Made by a program: the position numbers and the translations under genes. A stretch of 64,000 bases of DNA. It comes from Halichoerus grypus (Eukaryota; Chordata; Mammalia; Carnivora; Phocidae). Below are positions 43,400 through 58,500 of this stretch, one piece after another. Location: the NCBI RefSeq assembly GCF_964656455.1, contig NC_135714.1:60351850-60415849 (forward strand), written 5' to 3'. Positions within the stretch are counted from its first letter, which is position 1. Each line of letters begins with the position of its first letter. The notes under the pieces were generated by a model. That model saw only the letters and a program-made list of their open reading frames with translations. It was not told the DNA's origin and did no database searches.

Positions 43400-43528
43400 T
43401 CAACTGAAAACACCACCTCTGATGTGGATGGTTTCATTCAATCCATGTTCTACCAACTTTATATCTTCTAGGTCATCTTTTATGATGCTAATCAAGTGGC
43501 TAAGGCCTTCCTGTTGTTGTTTCAAATG
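43400..43528 (-). CDS. NUP54: NUP54 last coding exon
   Basis: Acceptor cccttctag, phase 0. Encodes 42 residues from HLKQQQEGLSHL to IRGGVFS and a TGA stop (43400-43402 on the + strand reads tca). This is the C-terminal helix of the complex-forming region. Confidence 0.96.
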   Translation of the reverse strand, partial: HLKQQQEGLSHLISIIKDDLEDIKLVEHGLNETIHIRGGVFS

Positions 43529-46500
43529 CTAGAAGGGATTAAAAAATAGATTAATATGTTAATCTATTAAAGTGCAAGTTACCCACAGGAATAAGGACTT
43601 TTCACTATTTCACCAGCAATACAGCACTTAACAGCTGCTCTAAATATAGTGCACATGCGTATTTAAACATTCATACTACATCTTTTGCTAACACATTTCT
43701 ATGACCTGCAATAACATACTGTAAAAAACAAAATCAAATGATCTTCAACAGAAATTTTACAGAAGATGCAGATTTTATATTAAAATGGAATGCAAGAAGG
43801 TACCTGAATATAGATGACTAGCAAAATAATCATTCTGTAAACTGAATTTTCATGTTTTGAAGTATAAAGTATGTAATAATGATAATGTGGTAACTACAAT
43901 TGCTGACATTTTCAAGTATCCAGGTGTTAAGGCAGTTTTTAGAGCCTCGTGGGTACTAATAAGTAAGTTATTTAATATTCTTTTAAGCACCCTTTGGTGC
44001 TACAGATACAAAAATTGAGATGCAGGTAAGAAACTTGCTCAAGGTCCTAAACTAGGTGATGAGATGTGATTCAATCCCAAAACAATACACTGCTTTTCAT
44101 TGTTTTAGGTAGGTGTTTATGTTATTCCAGATTTTACTGCATAAACTCTTTAATATAGTTCTTTACCTCAATATGCTGAAATCTTTCTCAGCTCATTTTA
44201 TTGTAGATATTTACAATGGGATATAATCAAGTGTCTGTATACCTAAGTTCCCAAGAATCTAGGGGCCAAACTGGTCTTTTAACTGTATAAAATGACAATA
44301 TCCATTCTAAAGCACATAATAAAATTGCATTTGTGGATGATAATTATAACCATCTAAAATCCTCAGGGCCATGCCAACAGTCCCACCAAAGATGTTCTAT
44401 AAAATTTACCATTTTGGTATCTTTAGATACAGTCAACAGTTATTTTTCATTAAACCTAACTGTATTTATACTAAAGGAAATAAGCGAGAGCAGTACTTTC
44501 CAAATTTTTCAAACCACATGAGTCTAAAAGTGGTTGGAGTGGTTTTGGCCACGCCAACCTCTACCCAGGTCCCCTGAGGGGATCCATAACTGGACATATT
44601 CACAATTTATATGTAGCATACAGGTTGGGAATATGACGTACAGCAGTTACTTCTCAGACTTCAATGTACGTACAAATCACTGACCTTAAATAAAATGCAG
44701 ATTAAGTAGGTACAGAGTAAGGACTGAGATTATGCCTTTCTAATGACCTCTCAAGTGCTGCTGCCGCCACCACTACCACCTGCCCGTTGAATAGCAGGGT
44801 CTCGGGACCTCTGTGCCTCTACTAACTGAATTCGTCTTTCATTATAAAATATACAAAACATCGAAATACTCATTTTAACCGTTCTTAAAAGTGTACAGTT
44901 CAGTAGCATTAAGTATATTCACATTACACAAAAATCACTACAGTCTAACTTTAGAACTTTCATCTTCCCAAATCAATTCTGTACCTAATATTCATCCCCT
45001 GCTCCCCCTCCCCTGGCAACCACCATTCTGTGAATTGTACTCCGCTAGGTATACTATAGAAGTGGAATTATACAATATGTGTCCTTTTATAAAAATTGGC
45101 TTATTTCACTTGACATAACATTTTCAGGATTCATCCATGTTGTAGTGAGTGTCAGAATTTCCTTTGTTTTTAAGACTGAATAATATTCCACAATGTATAT
45201 ATACTGCATGTAGTTTATTCATCTATCTTTGGACACTTGAGTTGCTTCCACATTTTGGCTACTGTGAATAATGCTAAGAACACAGATGTACAAATATCTA
45301 AGTCCCAGCTTTCAATTCTTCTAGGTATATATCCAGAAGTAGAATTGCTGGATCATACAGGTAGAGGTTTAATTTTTTGAAGAACTGTTTTCCACAGCCA
45401 CACCATTTTACATTGTCACCAGCAATGCATAAGGATCCTATTTTATTCACATCCTTGTCAACACTTCTTAGGTTTCTTTTTTGCATAATAGCAAGCCTAA
45501 CGGATGTGAAGTGAATTCACCTTTTTAAAAGGTGCTAGTGCACTTACCTGCTTGATTTCTCGTAACAGATCTGCATCGATGTAATATCTTTCCTCAGATT
45601 TGACTGCTCCGAAATGATTCTGCATCCTGATTTGGGACATCAGTTCATTTAGTCGGCCCTAAAAATAAGACCAAGTCAAATTACAACTGCTAACAACAGG
45701 TTTTTTTTTTTTTTTTAAGATTTCTTTATTTGAGACAGTGTGTGTGTGCACGTGTGTGTTGGGGGGGGGCAAAAGGAGAGGGAGAGAATCTCAAGTAGAC
45801 TCCCCATTGAGCAGGGAGCCTGCCACAGGGCTCGATCTCATGACCCTGAGATCATCAGCTGAAAATGAAGAGTCGGACACTTTACTGAGCCGGCCAGGCG
45901 CCCGAGAGAATCTTTCTTTTTTTTAAAAGGATGGGTACTACTCTAATAAAATTACCTAATTCTCCCTCTGTCCATTATGTGAAACAGTAACACAAGCCAA
46001 AAACAACATTAAGAGTCTACTTTAGAAGGGAAGTTTTGATTAAAGAGAGCAAAATATTTAATAAAAACCAGTATACAAAATTCCTCTTTTTGAAGACTAG
46101 CAAATTCTAGCTTTATGGTCTTACAAATGCCTACCTTAAACTGGGTAGGTGCATTCAGTTCACACTGAATTGTATCTAGCTGAACTCGCAGTTGCTCTTC
46201 ATCAGCTTGGATGGCATACCCACTCTTCCTCTGAATTTCCTGTTTGATTAGGACCTATATAAAGAAAACCCATCAACAATACCAATAGAATCATGATTCT
46301 CTTTTTAAGTTATGTAATTTTATTACAGTCAGTTGTTGAAAGAGACCAGCTGAGAATCTTAAGAGTTCAAGATTTGAATTAGGTTTGCCCATTTTTATTT
46401 GGCAGTCTACGTTAGTATATTGATACATGCCTCTAATTTGTTTTTAATGCCTGCATAATTTTTCATGCATTAATAACCAATAATTTATTCAGTTATTCCT

Positions 46501-49500
46501 CTTATTGAGGGGTATATATTTTGTTTCTAGTTTTGATATTATAAATACTGTAATATACATTTATAGATATATAGATAGATTCGCTGATACAGAACCCGCC
46601 TCCCCCAAGAATGAAACTGCTGGATTTAAAAGCATGTTTTCAGTCTAACAGAAGCTCCTAAATTGTTTCACAAACAATTTAGATTCATAAGCCACATGAG
46701 AGTATCCTTTTCCCCACATGCCAATCAGCAATAAGTTGTTTAAATTTTCCCCAAACTAATGAGTATAAATGGAACCCACATTTTTTTCTTTAATCTGCAC
46801 TTCCCTGAAAGTTAAAGGAGCATCTTTTAATAGTGAAGAACTACTTTGCATTTGCTCTTCAGTGAACTGCCTTTACACATTCTTTACCCATATTTCACTT
46901 GGGTTTTTTGGTCAGAATTAAAGGATCTCTTTGTATAATATGAATAATCAGTGCCATTTGCAAATTCAATTTTCTTTTTCTGGTATCTGTCACATGACTA
47001 CTGACAAATGGCTTCTGGTACCTTTTGCTACAGAAAATTTTCTAATTATTTAGCCAGTTTTGTTTTATAGTTCCTGGCTTTCTGGCCAAAAATCTCTCCA
47101 ATCCCTAGGGCTGTGCATGTAGCTTCATAAATTTGTTAGAGTTAAATCTCTTTAATCCACCTATTTTTGTCTATGGTAAAATACAGCAGTCCATTTTTTC
47201 CCCTAGACAGTTACTCTAGCATTATTTATTAAATAAACCAACTGAATTGAGCTACTACCACTTTGTCACACTAAATTTTAAGATATACTGGCATCTACTT
47301 CTGGATTCTCTATTCTGTTCTATTATCTTTATTGTCCAATTCTATGCCAATCCCACACTGATTTGTTACAGAACCTTTAAAATAGATTCTAAAATCTGAC
47401 AAATCCCCTTCACTATTTTGTTCCCTCAAAAGCTATTCTCAAACACTTACCCTTCTTTATGAACTGAAAGATTTTAATCAAGTCTTTAAAAGTTGTATTT
47501 TCTAACCTTATTAAATGAATAGTAAATCTCATCTAAGAATATGGTTTATATGTCTATTTGTAAAGACTTTATCTCACATTTTTTTACTTCCCTCATAAAT
47601 TTATTCCTAAGTATTTTACAATTTTTCATCATAGTAAATGGAGTATTTTCCTAATTCCACTAATAGTATAAAGAAATGCTGGTTTTTGTACATTTATCTT
47701 GTATCTAGCCATCTTAACCATATTCTATGTTTTCTTCCCCTTGAGTTTTCTAGATACACTATCAAGTCATTAGCAAAAAGAAAATCTCTTCCAATGTTTA
47801 TGTTAAGTTACTTACTTACCTATTCATTATATTTATGAAAACCTCCAAGATAACACTTAATAATATTGGGTATTACTTTCTGAAATGTGATTTTAGTGCT
47901 TTGCTTCTTTGAATTTTTGCTAAAGTCTTTATCATATTTTTTTCTTTAATGTGTGTTAATCATAACTTATATGCTGATAGATTTTGTTATAAAACCAGCC
48001 CTGCATTCCTGAAATAAACCTTACTTAGTCACAGTATATTCTTATAGGATTTGATAAATAGTTCGAATCTTTTTGCTTATATTTCATTTAAAACTACTGC
48101 ACTTCTGTTGTTTTGGTCATATTTATTGAGGTATGATCCACATATAACAAAATCCACCCATTTTAGGTGTACAGTTACCATGAATCTTGATAAAGTCATG
48201 TTACCATCGCCACAATCAAGATACAGAACATTTCCATTTACTCCTTGTAGTCACTCCTCTCCCCTGACTACCTGCCCCTTGCAACTATGGATCTGTTATC
48301 TGTCTCTAGTTTTGTTTTTTTGCATAACATCATAAAAACAGAATTATGTCATATGTAGCCTTTAAATCTGGCTGCTTTCACGTAGCATAATTTGTATCTC
48401 TATTTATTAGAAGTATCTGTTAATAGATTTTTATTTTGGGGTACCAAAAACAGATGTAAAATAGTGTGGCTGCTCTGGAAAACAGTTTTTAGCAGTTCTT
48501 CAAAACGTTAAACATAGAGTTACCATATGATCAAGCCATTCCAATCCTAGGTTTATGTACCCAAGAAAATGAAAGCACACATCCACACATTTGTACACAA
48601 ATGTTAAAAGCAACATTCATAATAACCAAACAGGGGAAACAACCAAAATGTTTATCAATTGATGAATAGATTAAAAATGTGGTATATTCATATGACAGAA
48701 TATTATTCAGCAATAAAAAGGAAGTAGTATTACATGCTACAACACAGATGAACCTTGAAAACACTATGCTACATGAAAGAAGCCAGTCACAAAAGACCAC
48801 ATGTCATGATTCCATTTATATGAAGTGTCCAGAAGAGGCAAATCCATAGAGACAGAAAGTGGTTGCCTAGGGCTGGGGGGTTTGGGATGAAATGGGGAGT
48901 GACTGCTAATAGGGATGGAGTTTCTTTTTAGGGTGATGAAAAGGTTCAAAATTGATTGTGGCCATGTTGCACAGACTAAATATACTAAAAACCACTGAAT
49001 TGTATACTTTAAATGGGTGTATTGTATGGCTGGTGAATTTTATCTCAAAGTGATTTTAAAAAACGGGGAGATGGTCTATATATTTTTCCTTTTATTTAGA
49101 ATGACAACAACTTTGGAAATAGCTCTTTAGTGGTTAGACGAAGTTCAGCAATTAAACTATCTGGCCTTGGTATTTTTCCATGGTTGATATTTATTAAGTT
49201 TCTCAATGTTTCTATAGTATTTGTCTATTTAAGATTTTTGCGTCTCTTGTAGATGATTTTTTAGCAAAAATAAAATCAGCAAAATTAAGCTATTTTCTCT
49301 AGCTCCCAAATTTGTTGCCCTGAATTTCATGAAGTATTTTCTCATTCTGTTCTGTTATCTATAGTAATGTTTCCTTTCTCACTACTAATTTTCTTTTCCT
49401 CCTTCAGACTCATAAGATATTTAGCTATTTTAAAAGATCTTTTCAAAGAAATAGCTTTCAATTTATTTTCTGTACTATGATTAATTTTCTTGTTTCACTC

Positions 49501-52500
49501 ATTTCATATCTTTATTTCTCTCTTACTGGCTTCTTTTGATAGTCTTTCTAACTTCATGAGTACTAGGTTCCTTATTTTTTGCCTTTGTATTTTAAAAAGA
49601 AGGCTTAAAGGCTATAAATTTTACTCTGCCTACAGCTCTTGCTGTATTCCACGGATTCTGACAGGTAATGGTTCTGTCTTCATGATTGTTTATAATTTCA
49701 ATTTTTGTTGCTGTTCATGCTTTTATTCCCTCTGTTAATTTTGAAGTTCTATTGTTTTTCATCCTATTGTTTTCATTAATGGTTATACTCCCTTTTCTAG
49801 CACTGAAAAATCAAGTATTTTTTTCCTACTACTTTTATGAAAACTGGATGTTAGTGATCTGATACAGGCTTTCTTTGCACCAAGATGATTTATTTCTTCA
49901 CTGCTTCTACCCTCTCAATAAGATGTGAATTTTAGAATATATTTACTTTCTTCACCCACTCCTGTGAGACCTCTCCTCCATCTTCCAAGTTTTACTGAGA
50001 AAGTTTGGTACTTTCAGTTTCAAGTTACTATTACTTCCTTTCAGTATGTTTTTCTCTATTCCAAAAAAATCTCTATTAAGCACTGTCTCACATACCGTCT
50101 TAAAACTATTCAAAAAATTTTTCCAAATTACTACCTGTAAGGTTCTATGGGAAAGGTCCATGAGTTTCCTCTTATATTGTGCAATTTTGGCCATAGTTGT
50201 AGTTTGATTCTTCTGTAATTCACTAATATCTTCAGATATGATCTGTTTTGTAAAAGAAAGTTTTGAAGGTAAGTATAGACATCACAAATATTTATCAGGT
50301 TTATCTATATGCAAAGTCTAATTCTAAAATGAGACAGATTCATCTCTCAAAATATAAACTCTTTAAATCTGCCTTATATTTCTTCCCCTTTGTGCATCTA
50401 AAAATTAAAAAGTACCACTCAAAGGTTTAAGAGCTCTAGGAAATTTAGTGATGAGGCAAAGTGCACAGAAAAAACATATACTTCAGAAATAAGGAATTTT
50501 TAGTAATATTAACAACCAGCCCATGAATGGAAAAAGTCAATAGTTATAGTGACATCCAGGAGTGGCATTAATAGACAATTAAATCTAACTACTTCTGGAT
50601 AGTATAGTCCAATATTAACTGCTGCAGAATACTTGAGAGGGACTGATCAGAGTGTAGGGGGAAAGGAAGGATATTAATCATACAACCAAATACGTTTTTA
50701 TGCCTCTGCATCTTGGATTTGCTCTTTGCCTGGCCTGAAAGCATACTGTTCTGCCTTATGAAGTCTTAACCTTACAGATGGGAGTTAAATCTGATTTCAC
50801 TAAAGCTACCCAACCTGAATTAATCCCATAATTGTTCCTATCATAATTAATCATTCTTTGGCATTGGCTTATATTAAGAGGTTGTAAGAAAGAGGGTAAG
50901 AAGATTGTGCAAGACATATTTTAGTTATGTCCACCTGGACATGTCACCTTTTAAGGAAACTTTCCAGTGACAGGTCATGCTGAAGGAACAAAAGTAGGTA
51001 GCCATGTTTTATACTATGTAACCTAGGTACTTCCCCCCCGCCCCGCCCCGGTTTTGAGGAGTTGGCAGGATTCCAGACACGAAAGACTATAGTGGTCTTC
51101 TAAACCAGCAATAACTAAGAAAAAATGGAAATGTTACCATTATTTATTCACAAACACTATAAATCTAGGAATTAACCCAAGGAAGAATGCACAAGGTTTT
51201 TAAGGAAATCAGAGGGGGAGACGAACCATGATAGACTATGGACTCCGGGAATCAAACTGAGGGTTTTAGAGGGGAGGGGATGGGGGGATGGGTTAGCCCA
51301 GTGATGGGTATTAAGGAGGGCACGTATTGCGTGGAGCACTGGGTGTTATATGCAAACAATGAATCGTGGAACACTACATCAAAAACTAATGATGTAACGT
51401 ATGGTGACTAACATAATAAAAATAACGTATTTAAAATTGTTTCAAAGGACAGTACCTCAATGAGTAAAGACCTCAATGAGTAAAGAAATGTAACATGTTC
51501 ATGATGGAATAATTTATTAAGATTCAATTCTCTACAAATAATGTTTAATGCAATTCCAACTAAAATTCTAGTTTTTGTTTTTTTTTTTTTTAATTTTATT
51601 TATTTGACAGAGAGACACAGCGAGAGAGGGAACACAAGCAGGGGCAGAGGCAGAGGGAGAAGCAGGCTTCCCGCCGAGCAGGGAGCCCGATGCGGGGCTT
51701 GATCCCAGGACCTGGGATCATGACCTGAGCTGAAGGCAGACGCCCAACGACTGAGCCACCCTGGCGCCCCTAGAATTCTAGCATTTTGACAAACTGATTC
51801 TAACACTGTTAATAGAACAGTAAAGATCTATAAAGATGCCACAACTGTGAAAGAAGAATCAGATTCACTGTATCACACGCTGAAATACACTACAAAGCCA
51901 CTGATTAAAGAACAGAATACATCATATATATATATTTACATATGGTGACCTGATAGCATAAATGCTTTGATAAATCATTGGGGGAAAATAACACTGGATG
52001 TTATTTATGGATGACATTGGAAAATCTGACCCACTAGAGAAAAACAAGGTTGGGTTCATACCACTTATTGTGCAAACTTGAACTCCGTGAGGATAGAAGA
52101 CCCAAATGTGGAAGGTTAAGCTCTAAAATACTAGGGAAAAAAAATGTAGGAGACTCTCAGACCTTGGGGTAAGGAATGATTTCTTGAGCAAATTCCCAAG
52201 AAGAAAACAGGGCAAGATACTAGTGGATATTATTACATTAAAGTTTTCTGTTCAACTAAGGACACTCTGCAGAGTTGGCAGAGCTATGAGAAAGTAGGAG
52301 ATATCTGAACAATATAATCAGACTAGAGATTAAAATCCAGAGTAATGGTGAACTCCTGAAATTCAGTAAAGAAAAGTTAAGTGCAACAGAAAAACTAGCA
52401 AAAGATAGGAACAATTTTGATTTTGGACAAGATGGACTTAAGTATATGCTACTCTCTCTCTCCTACTGAATATAGCTATAAAACTTGAATGCATGGGCAA

Positions 52501-55500
52501 CTATTTGAGGACTCTGAAAAATAGTGGCAAGAGGATTGGGGAAGAAGACATGAATTTGAAGTACCACTGAACTGGTGATGAGTTACCACTGTCCCCACCC
52601 TCTGGCATACCCCACTCTGGGTTCAACAAAGCCCAAAACTGTGAAGTGAGCATCATGCTTACAGCTCCAAGAAAAGTCTGTATTAACACTGATGTTAGGA
52701 GATACATTGTAATATCCAGAAAAGGTTTCCTCAACTCCAGTACTATAGCAGTCCTTCCTCATCCATGAGGGATATGTTTTACAACCCCCAATGGATGCCT
52801 GAAACCATGGATAGTACCAAGCCTTAAATTTATTATGTTTTTTCCTATACAGACATACATATGATAAAGCCTCATTTATAAATGAGGCACATTAAGAAAT
52901 TAACAATAAAATAGAATTATACTGTAATAAAAGTTATATGAATGTGGTCTCTCAAAATCTTATTGTACTGTACTCACCACTGTTCTTATGATGATGTGAG
53001 ATGATAAAATGCCTACCCGATAAGATGAATCGAAGTGAATGACGTAGACATTGTGACATAGCACTAGGCTACTACTGTCCTTCTGATGATTCATAGATAG
53101 GGGTTCCAGATAGTGGTTGACTGCGGTAACTGAAACCACGGAAAGGGAAACCGTGGATAAGGGGGGACTACTGTATTAATTTGGGCGTGGTAATTGTTGC
53201 AGAGGCACTGTTCTGCACACACTAGGATGTTTATCAGCATCCTTGCCTCTACTCAATAGATACCTGTAGCACTCCCCCAGTTCTAACAACCAGACAAGTC
53301 CCTAGACATTGCCAAATGTGCCCTGGGGACAAAACACAACACCCACCCCCACTGAGAGATGCCCTATGGCAATCAAAAAAAAATTGTTGAAAGGACAGTA
53401 AATTAAAAACAGAATGCTAAAAAGTGTCCAAAAAAACCCAAAAGGCGGCAGAAAAGAGGAAACAACAGATCTTCAAAATACATGAAGCAAAAACTGACAG
53501 AACTGAAAAAAAAAGACAAATCCACAACTGTAGCTGGAGACTCCCAATTCTCCTCTCAGAACTAGTAAACACAAAAATCAACAAGAATAAAGAACTTGAA
53601 CAATCTACCAACCAGATCTCACTGACACTAACAGAAAACTCCACCCAAGAGCAGCATTCTCCACATTCTTTTCCAAGGCATGTGGGTTAAAAACCTTAAA
53701 ATAATTGAAATTCTACAAAGTTCTCTGACCATAATAGAACTAGACTAGATATCAACAAGAAAGTAAAAGGAAAATCTCCAAACATGTGGAAATGAAACAT
53801 ACTTCTAAATAATCTATTAGTCAAAAAAATTCAACAGATAGAACTCTCAAGTGAAATTAGAAAATATTTTGAATGTATCAGAGATGAAAATAAGACATTA
53901 TCAAAATCTGTGGGATTTAAAGCGGTGCTTAGAAGGAAAAAAAAGTCTCAAATTAATAACCTAAAGCTGCTACCTAAAGGAACCAGAAAAAGAAAAAAAT
54001 AAACCCAAAGCAAGCAGAACAAAGAAAATGGTTAAAAACAGAAATGAAATTATAAACAGAATACTAGAGACAAAAGTAATGAGACCAAAAACTTGGTTCT
54101 TTGATAAGATCAACAAAATTGACAAACCTCTACTAAGACTAACAAAAATAAAGAGAGGTAATAGCTTCTTTGGTCTTATTTTGAAGAACTTTGGTCATAC
54201 CCAATTTATAGTACTGTGGCAACTCATTTTAAAAATGATGCTGATAGGGGCGCCTGGGTGGCTCAGTTGGTTAAGCAACTGCCTTCAGCTCAGGTCATGA
54301 TCCTGGAGTCCCGGGATCGAGTCCCGCATCGGGCTCCCTGCTCGGCGGGGAGTCTGCTTCTCCCTCTGATCCTCCCCCTCTCATGCTCTCTGTCTCCCAT
54401 TCTCTCTCTCAGATAAATAAATAAAAAATCTTTAAAAAAAAAAAAAAAAATGATGCTGATAAATCCAATGTGTCCAGCCCAAGATAATGAAGGCTCTGGA
54501 AATCATGTCACATGAAAAACCATGCTTAAGTTTATAGCCAGAGAAGAGAATAATAAAAAGGAAGAAATGATTACGATGTTCAAATATCTGTAATGCTGTC
54601 ATAGGAAGCACAGTGATCACCTACAAATCAATGCCAGAGAAAATGGGTGTAAGTTATACCAAGGCAGATACTGACTGGATCAATGTAAATAAGAGAATTT
54701 GTATCAATTAGTTAGCTGACAATGACATGGGTTGCTTATAAAGCAGTAAGCTTTTCACTATTCAGTCTGAATGAGTATGTCGTCAGGAATTCCACATAAG
54801 AAAATTTGGAGGTTACCTTTAAGAACCTTTAAGGATATTAGGTAGATTTAAGCATTCGATAATTTAAGTGTGCTTCATTAATCTACCATTAAACTATGCC
54901 AACAAAAAGAATCACAACTATAGCCTTCATTTTGGTAAGGCCTCATAAATAAGTGTTTAAGAAAATAATATGCGAGAGGCTGCTGGAAGATGGCAGAGTA
55001 GGAGGACCCTGGGCTCACCTCTTGCCACGTGGCCACCTAGAGAGCACCCACGTCGGCATAAATAACCCAGAAAGCAGCCCGAAAACTGACAGAACAGACT
55101 CTCTGCAGCCCGGCATAGACAAGAGGCTAGAACGAAGCAGATCCACCCCCTCCAATCGCTCTTAGTAAAATCCCATCAAAGTGGTGCCACAAGCCTGGCA
55201 GTGTGCGCGCGGCCCAGACAAGGGCCAGCACCACTCCACAGTGAGTCCTGCTCCAGGGAGAGGGGAAGATAAGCACACACCAGTCTGACTGTGACCCCAG
55301 CAGTGCGCTGGGGGCAGGCAGTAGGTCTGACTGCAGGCCCCACCCTCCAACAAAAGCTTCTCAGGGGACGACACAGGGACAGTGCCCGCAGTTAGGTGCT
55401 CCTGCATCTCTGGCAAACGCCTGGTCTGACTCAACTCAAGCCCAAGGCAGCCCCGGGCCGGCCCACTAACAACACGGGCACCAGATTCTGCCCACAACAG

Positions 55501-58500
55501 GCAGAGAGCCACTTTAGACTGGACTGACGGCAAACACAGCTCCGCCACAACGCGAGGACACCCCTGGAGCAACACACAGAGGAGACCCCCTGAAGCACCA
55601 TTTTCTGCTGAGAAGGAGACATTGCGCTGCAGGACCTCTTCTTCCTAAAGCCACTACTTTCAAGTGCGGGAGATGTAGGTGTCTTTCCTGACACATAGAA
55701 ACAGACACAGCAATACACAGAATGAGGAAACAGAGGAGTATGTCCCAAATGAAAGAGCGGAACAAAATCACAGCAAGAGACCTAAACAAAATGGAGATAA
55801 GTAATATGTCTGATAGCGAATTTAAAGTAATGCTCATAAAGATATGCACTAGAATTGAGAAAGGAGTGCAGGACCTCCATGAGACCCTCCACCAAGAGAT
55901 AGGAGATATAAAAAAGAACCAATTAGAGCTACTGGACTCACTAGATGGAAATAAAAATAGACCACCTGGAATAAATAGAAAACAAGAGGAAGTAGAAGAA
56001 CGGATCAGCTACCTGGAGGACAGAGTAATGGAAAGTAATCAAGCTGAGAGGATGACAGGGGAAAAAAATATGCAAAATGAGAACAGATCCAGGGAACTCA
56101 GTGACACTGCCAAGCATAACAGTCGCATGAGAGGGACCCCAGAAGGAGAAGAGCGAGAAAAGGTGGCAGATTTGTCTGAAGAAATAATAGCTGAAAACTT
56201 CCTGAATCTGGGGAAGGAAAGAGAAATCCAGATCCAGGAGGCACAGACAGCCCCCAACAAAACCAACCCAAAGAGGTCTGCACCCAGACACAAAGTAAAT
56301 AAGATGGCCAAAAGTAGTGATAAAGAGAATTTTAAAAGCAGCAGAGAAAGGAAAGCAGTGACATACAAGGGAAACCCTATACGGCTATCAGTAGGTTTTT
56401 CAACAGGAACTTTGCAGGCCAGAAGGGAGTGGCATGATAAATTCCAAGTGCTAAAAGGAAAAAATCTATAGCCAAGAATACTCTATCCAGCAAGGCTTTC
56501 ATTCAGAACAGAAGGAGAGATAGTTTCCCAGAAAAATAAAAGTTAAAAGCAAAACCAGCCATGTCCCCATCACACATGGATGCCATCGGCCTGTGGGTCC
56601 CAAATTCACAGTCTAGCCGCCCTCCTGCCTGAGTCAGCATGCACAGCCTGCCACCTGCTCAATGCCAAGTCAACACACCTTCCCCTCAAATTCCAGCCCC
56701 TGTGCTGGGTTGTGCACAAAAGTGGGCATAATTATAACAGCAGAATGAAGCAACCCAAATAGTGACACTAATTCTGTGGAATATATAATGGATAAAAGGA
56801 GTGTGCTAGGCTGATAACATCTCCAACAAGCACATCAAAGGACAATACATACAGCATGATTCTGCTTAGTAAAAGAAACAAACCCGGGAAAAATAAAATA
56901 AGATGAAAACAGAGAGGGACACAAACCATAAGAGACTCTTTAACTACAGGAAACAGTGTTGCTGGAGGGCCGGTGGGGGGGGATGGGGTAACTGGGTGAG
57001 GAGCACTAAGGAGGGCACTTGATGGAATGAGCACTGGGTGTTATATGCAACTGATGAATCACTGAACTCTACCTCAGAAATTAATAATACACTATATGTT
57101 AATTAATTGAATTTAAATTAAAAAAAACCCCCCGCCAAATAATAATAATATGCATTCCCTGGCTGGAAATGGAAATAACAGCCTAACAGCAATGCTAAGC
57201 CAACAATTCTAAATTCTTTGTTAAAATATACCAAATCAGATTTACATGATTTTGGAGGCTCTATATTAAGTAGTTGCACAAAACTGTAATTGTTAATTTG
57301 CTCATAACGCTATTTGTTTCCCTCTAAGACATAACAGTAATCCACATGGTAAAAAGAAGTGTCTGTAATCTCTTTTACTATTCCCAGAGGCAGAGAATGA
57401 AGCTAAATGCTTACATCTAATCTGGTCTGATGCTGCTTAGTCATCTGATCTTGAACCTTCAGTCTTCGAAGAAGTTCTTTGAAACCCACCATGGGTACAG
57501 GAATTAACCTGAAGAAATCCAAGTGGTCACTTATCAGACCTTAAGCCTTTTACTATTATTACAAAGTATAAGAAATTAGGGTTTTTCATAATAACATTCA
57601 TGTAATTTCACAATAAATTTCTAGGGTTCAAAGGCAGATCAATGACTATGAAATCAACAGTGTTAAATCAGATTTTATTCAACCTTATTTTACAAATGAG
57701 GAAATAAAGTTCAGTCAAAAATTGTACTTTTAAAGGCAAGTATAATTAGGGGAGTGATACTCAGATGTCAAGGTTTTCACCATATTATATGGCCTTATCA
57801 GTCAACATTTTTTTTTTTTTTTAAGTAGGCTCCCATGCCCAACATGGGACTTGAACTTATGGCCCTGAGATCAAGAGTTCCATGCTCTACCAACTGAACC
57901 AGCCAGGGGTCAACATTCTTTAGCAAATTTTAGTCCTTATATGAAAATAAGATGAAGGTATACTTACTTTTCAGAATCAGGGTTATCCACCTTGGCTTGT
58001 TCCCAGATAATAGGATCAACACCTACCAAAAAGAAGAAATATTTTTTCTGAAAAAAACTATCCTCTGTTTTTATAATATTTGTATGGGAGAGGCCTTCCT
58101 AAAGAAGCTGTAATGAAAAATTACTATTCAATATGACCACTACAAAAATGAAAATTTTTGTAGGATAAGCTTAAAAAAAAAGTTATAGACTGAAAGGAAA
58201 TACCTACAATCTATAGGATAATACATTAACCTCCAGAATACAGAAAGAGCTCCTATAAATCAGAAAGGAAAACAAAAACATCTAATAGAAAATGGGTAAA
58301 GGACATGAGATGTTAATTCACAAAAGATACAAACATGGCTAATAAACATATAAAAAGATGCTCAACTGACTAGAAATCAGGGAAATGCTAATGAAAGTAA
58401 GTGATTTTTGCATTCAGAATGGCAAAATTAAAAGAGACTGACAATCTCATTGCTGGCAAAAAAAGATCAAAATGAGAAAATATTAAAAAAGAAGTATGAG

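Noticed and set aside
55162..56368. Antisense frames of 105-137 codons across the HAL1-like element
   Set aside because: They are shadows of the L1 5' UTR and ORF1 on the other strand.
57826..57905. Functional tRNA-Lys gene on the - strand
   Set aside because: An A tail, target duplications and poor acceptor pairing show a retroposon.
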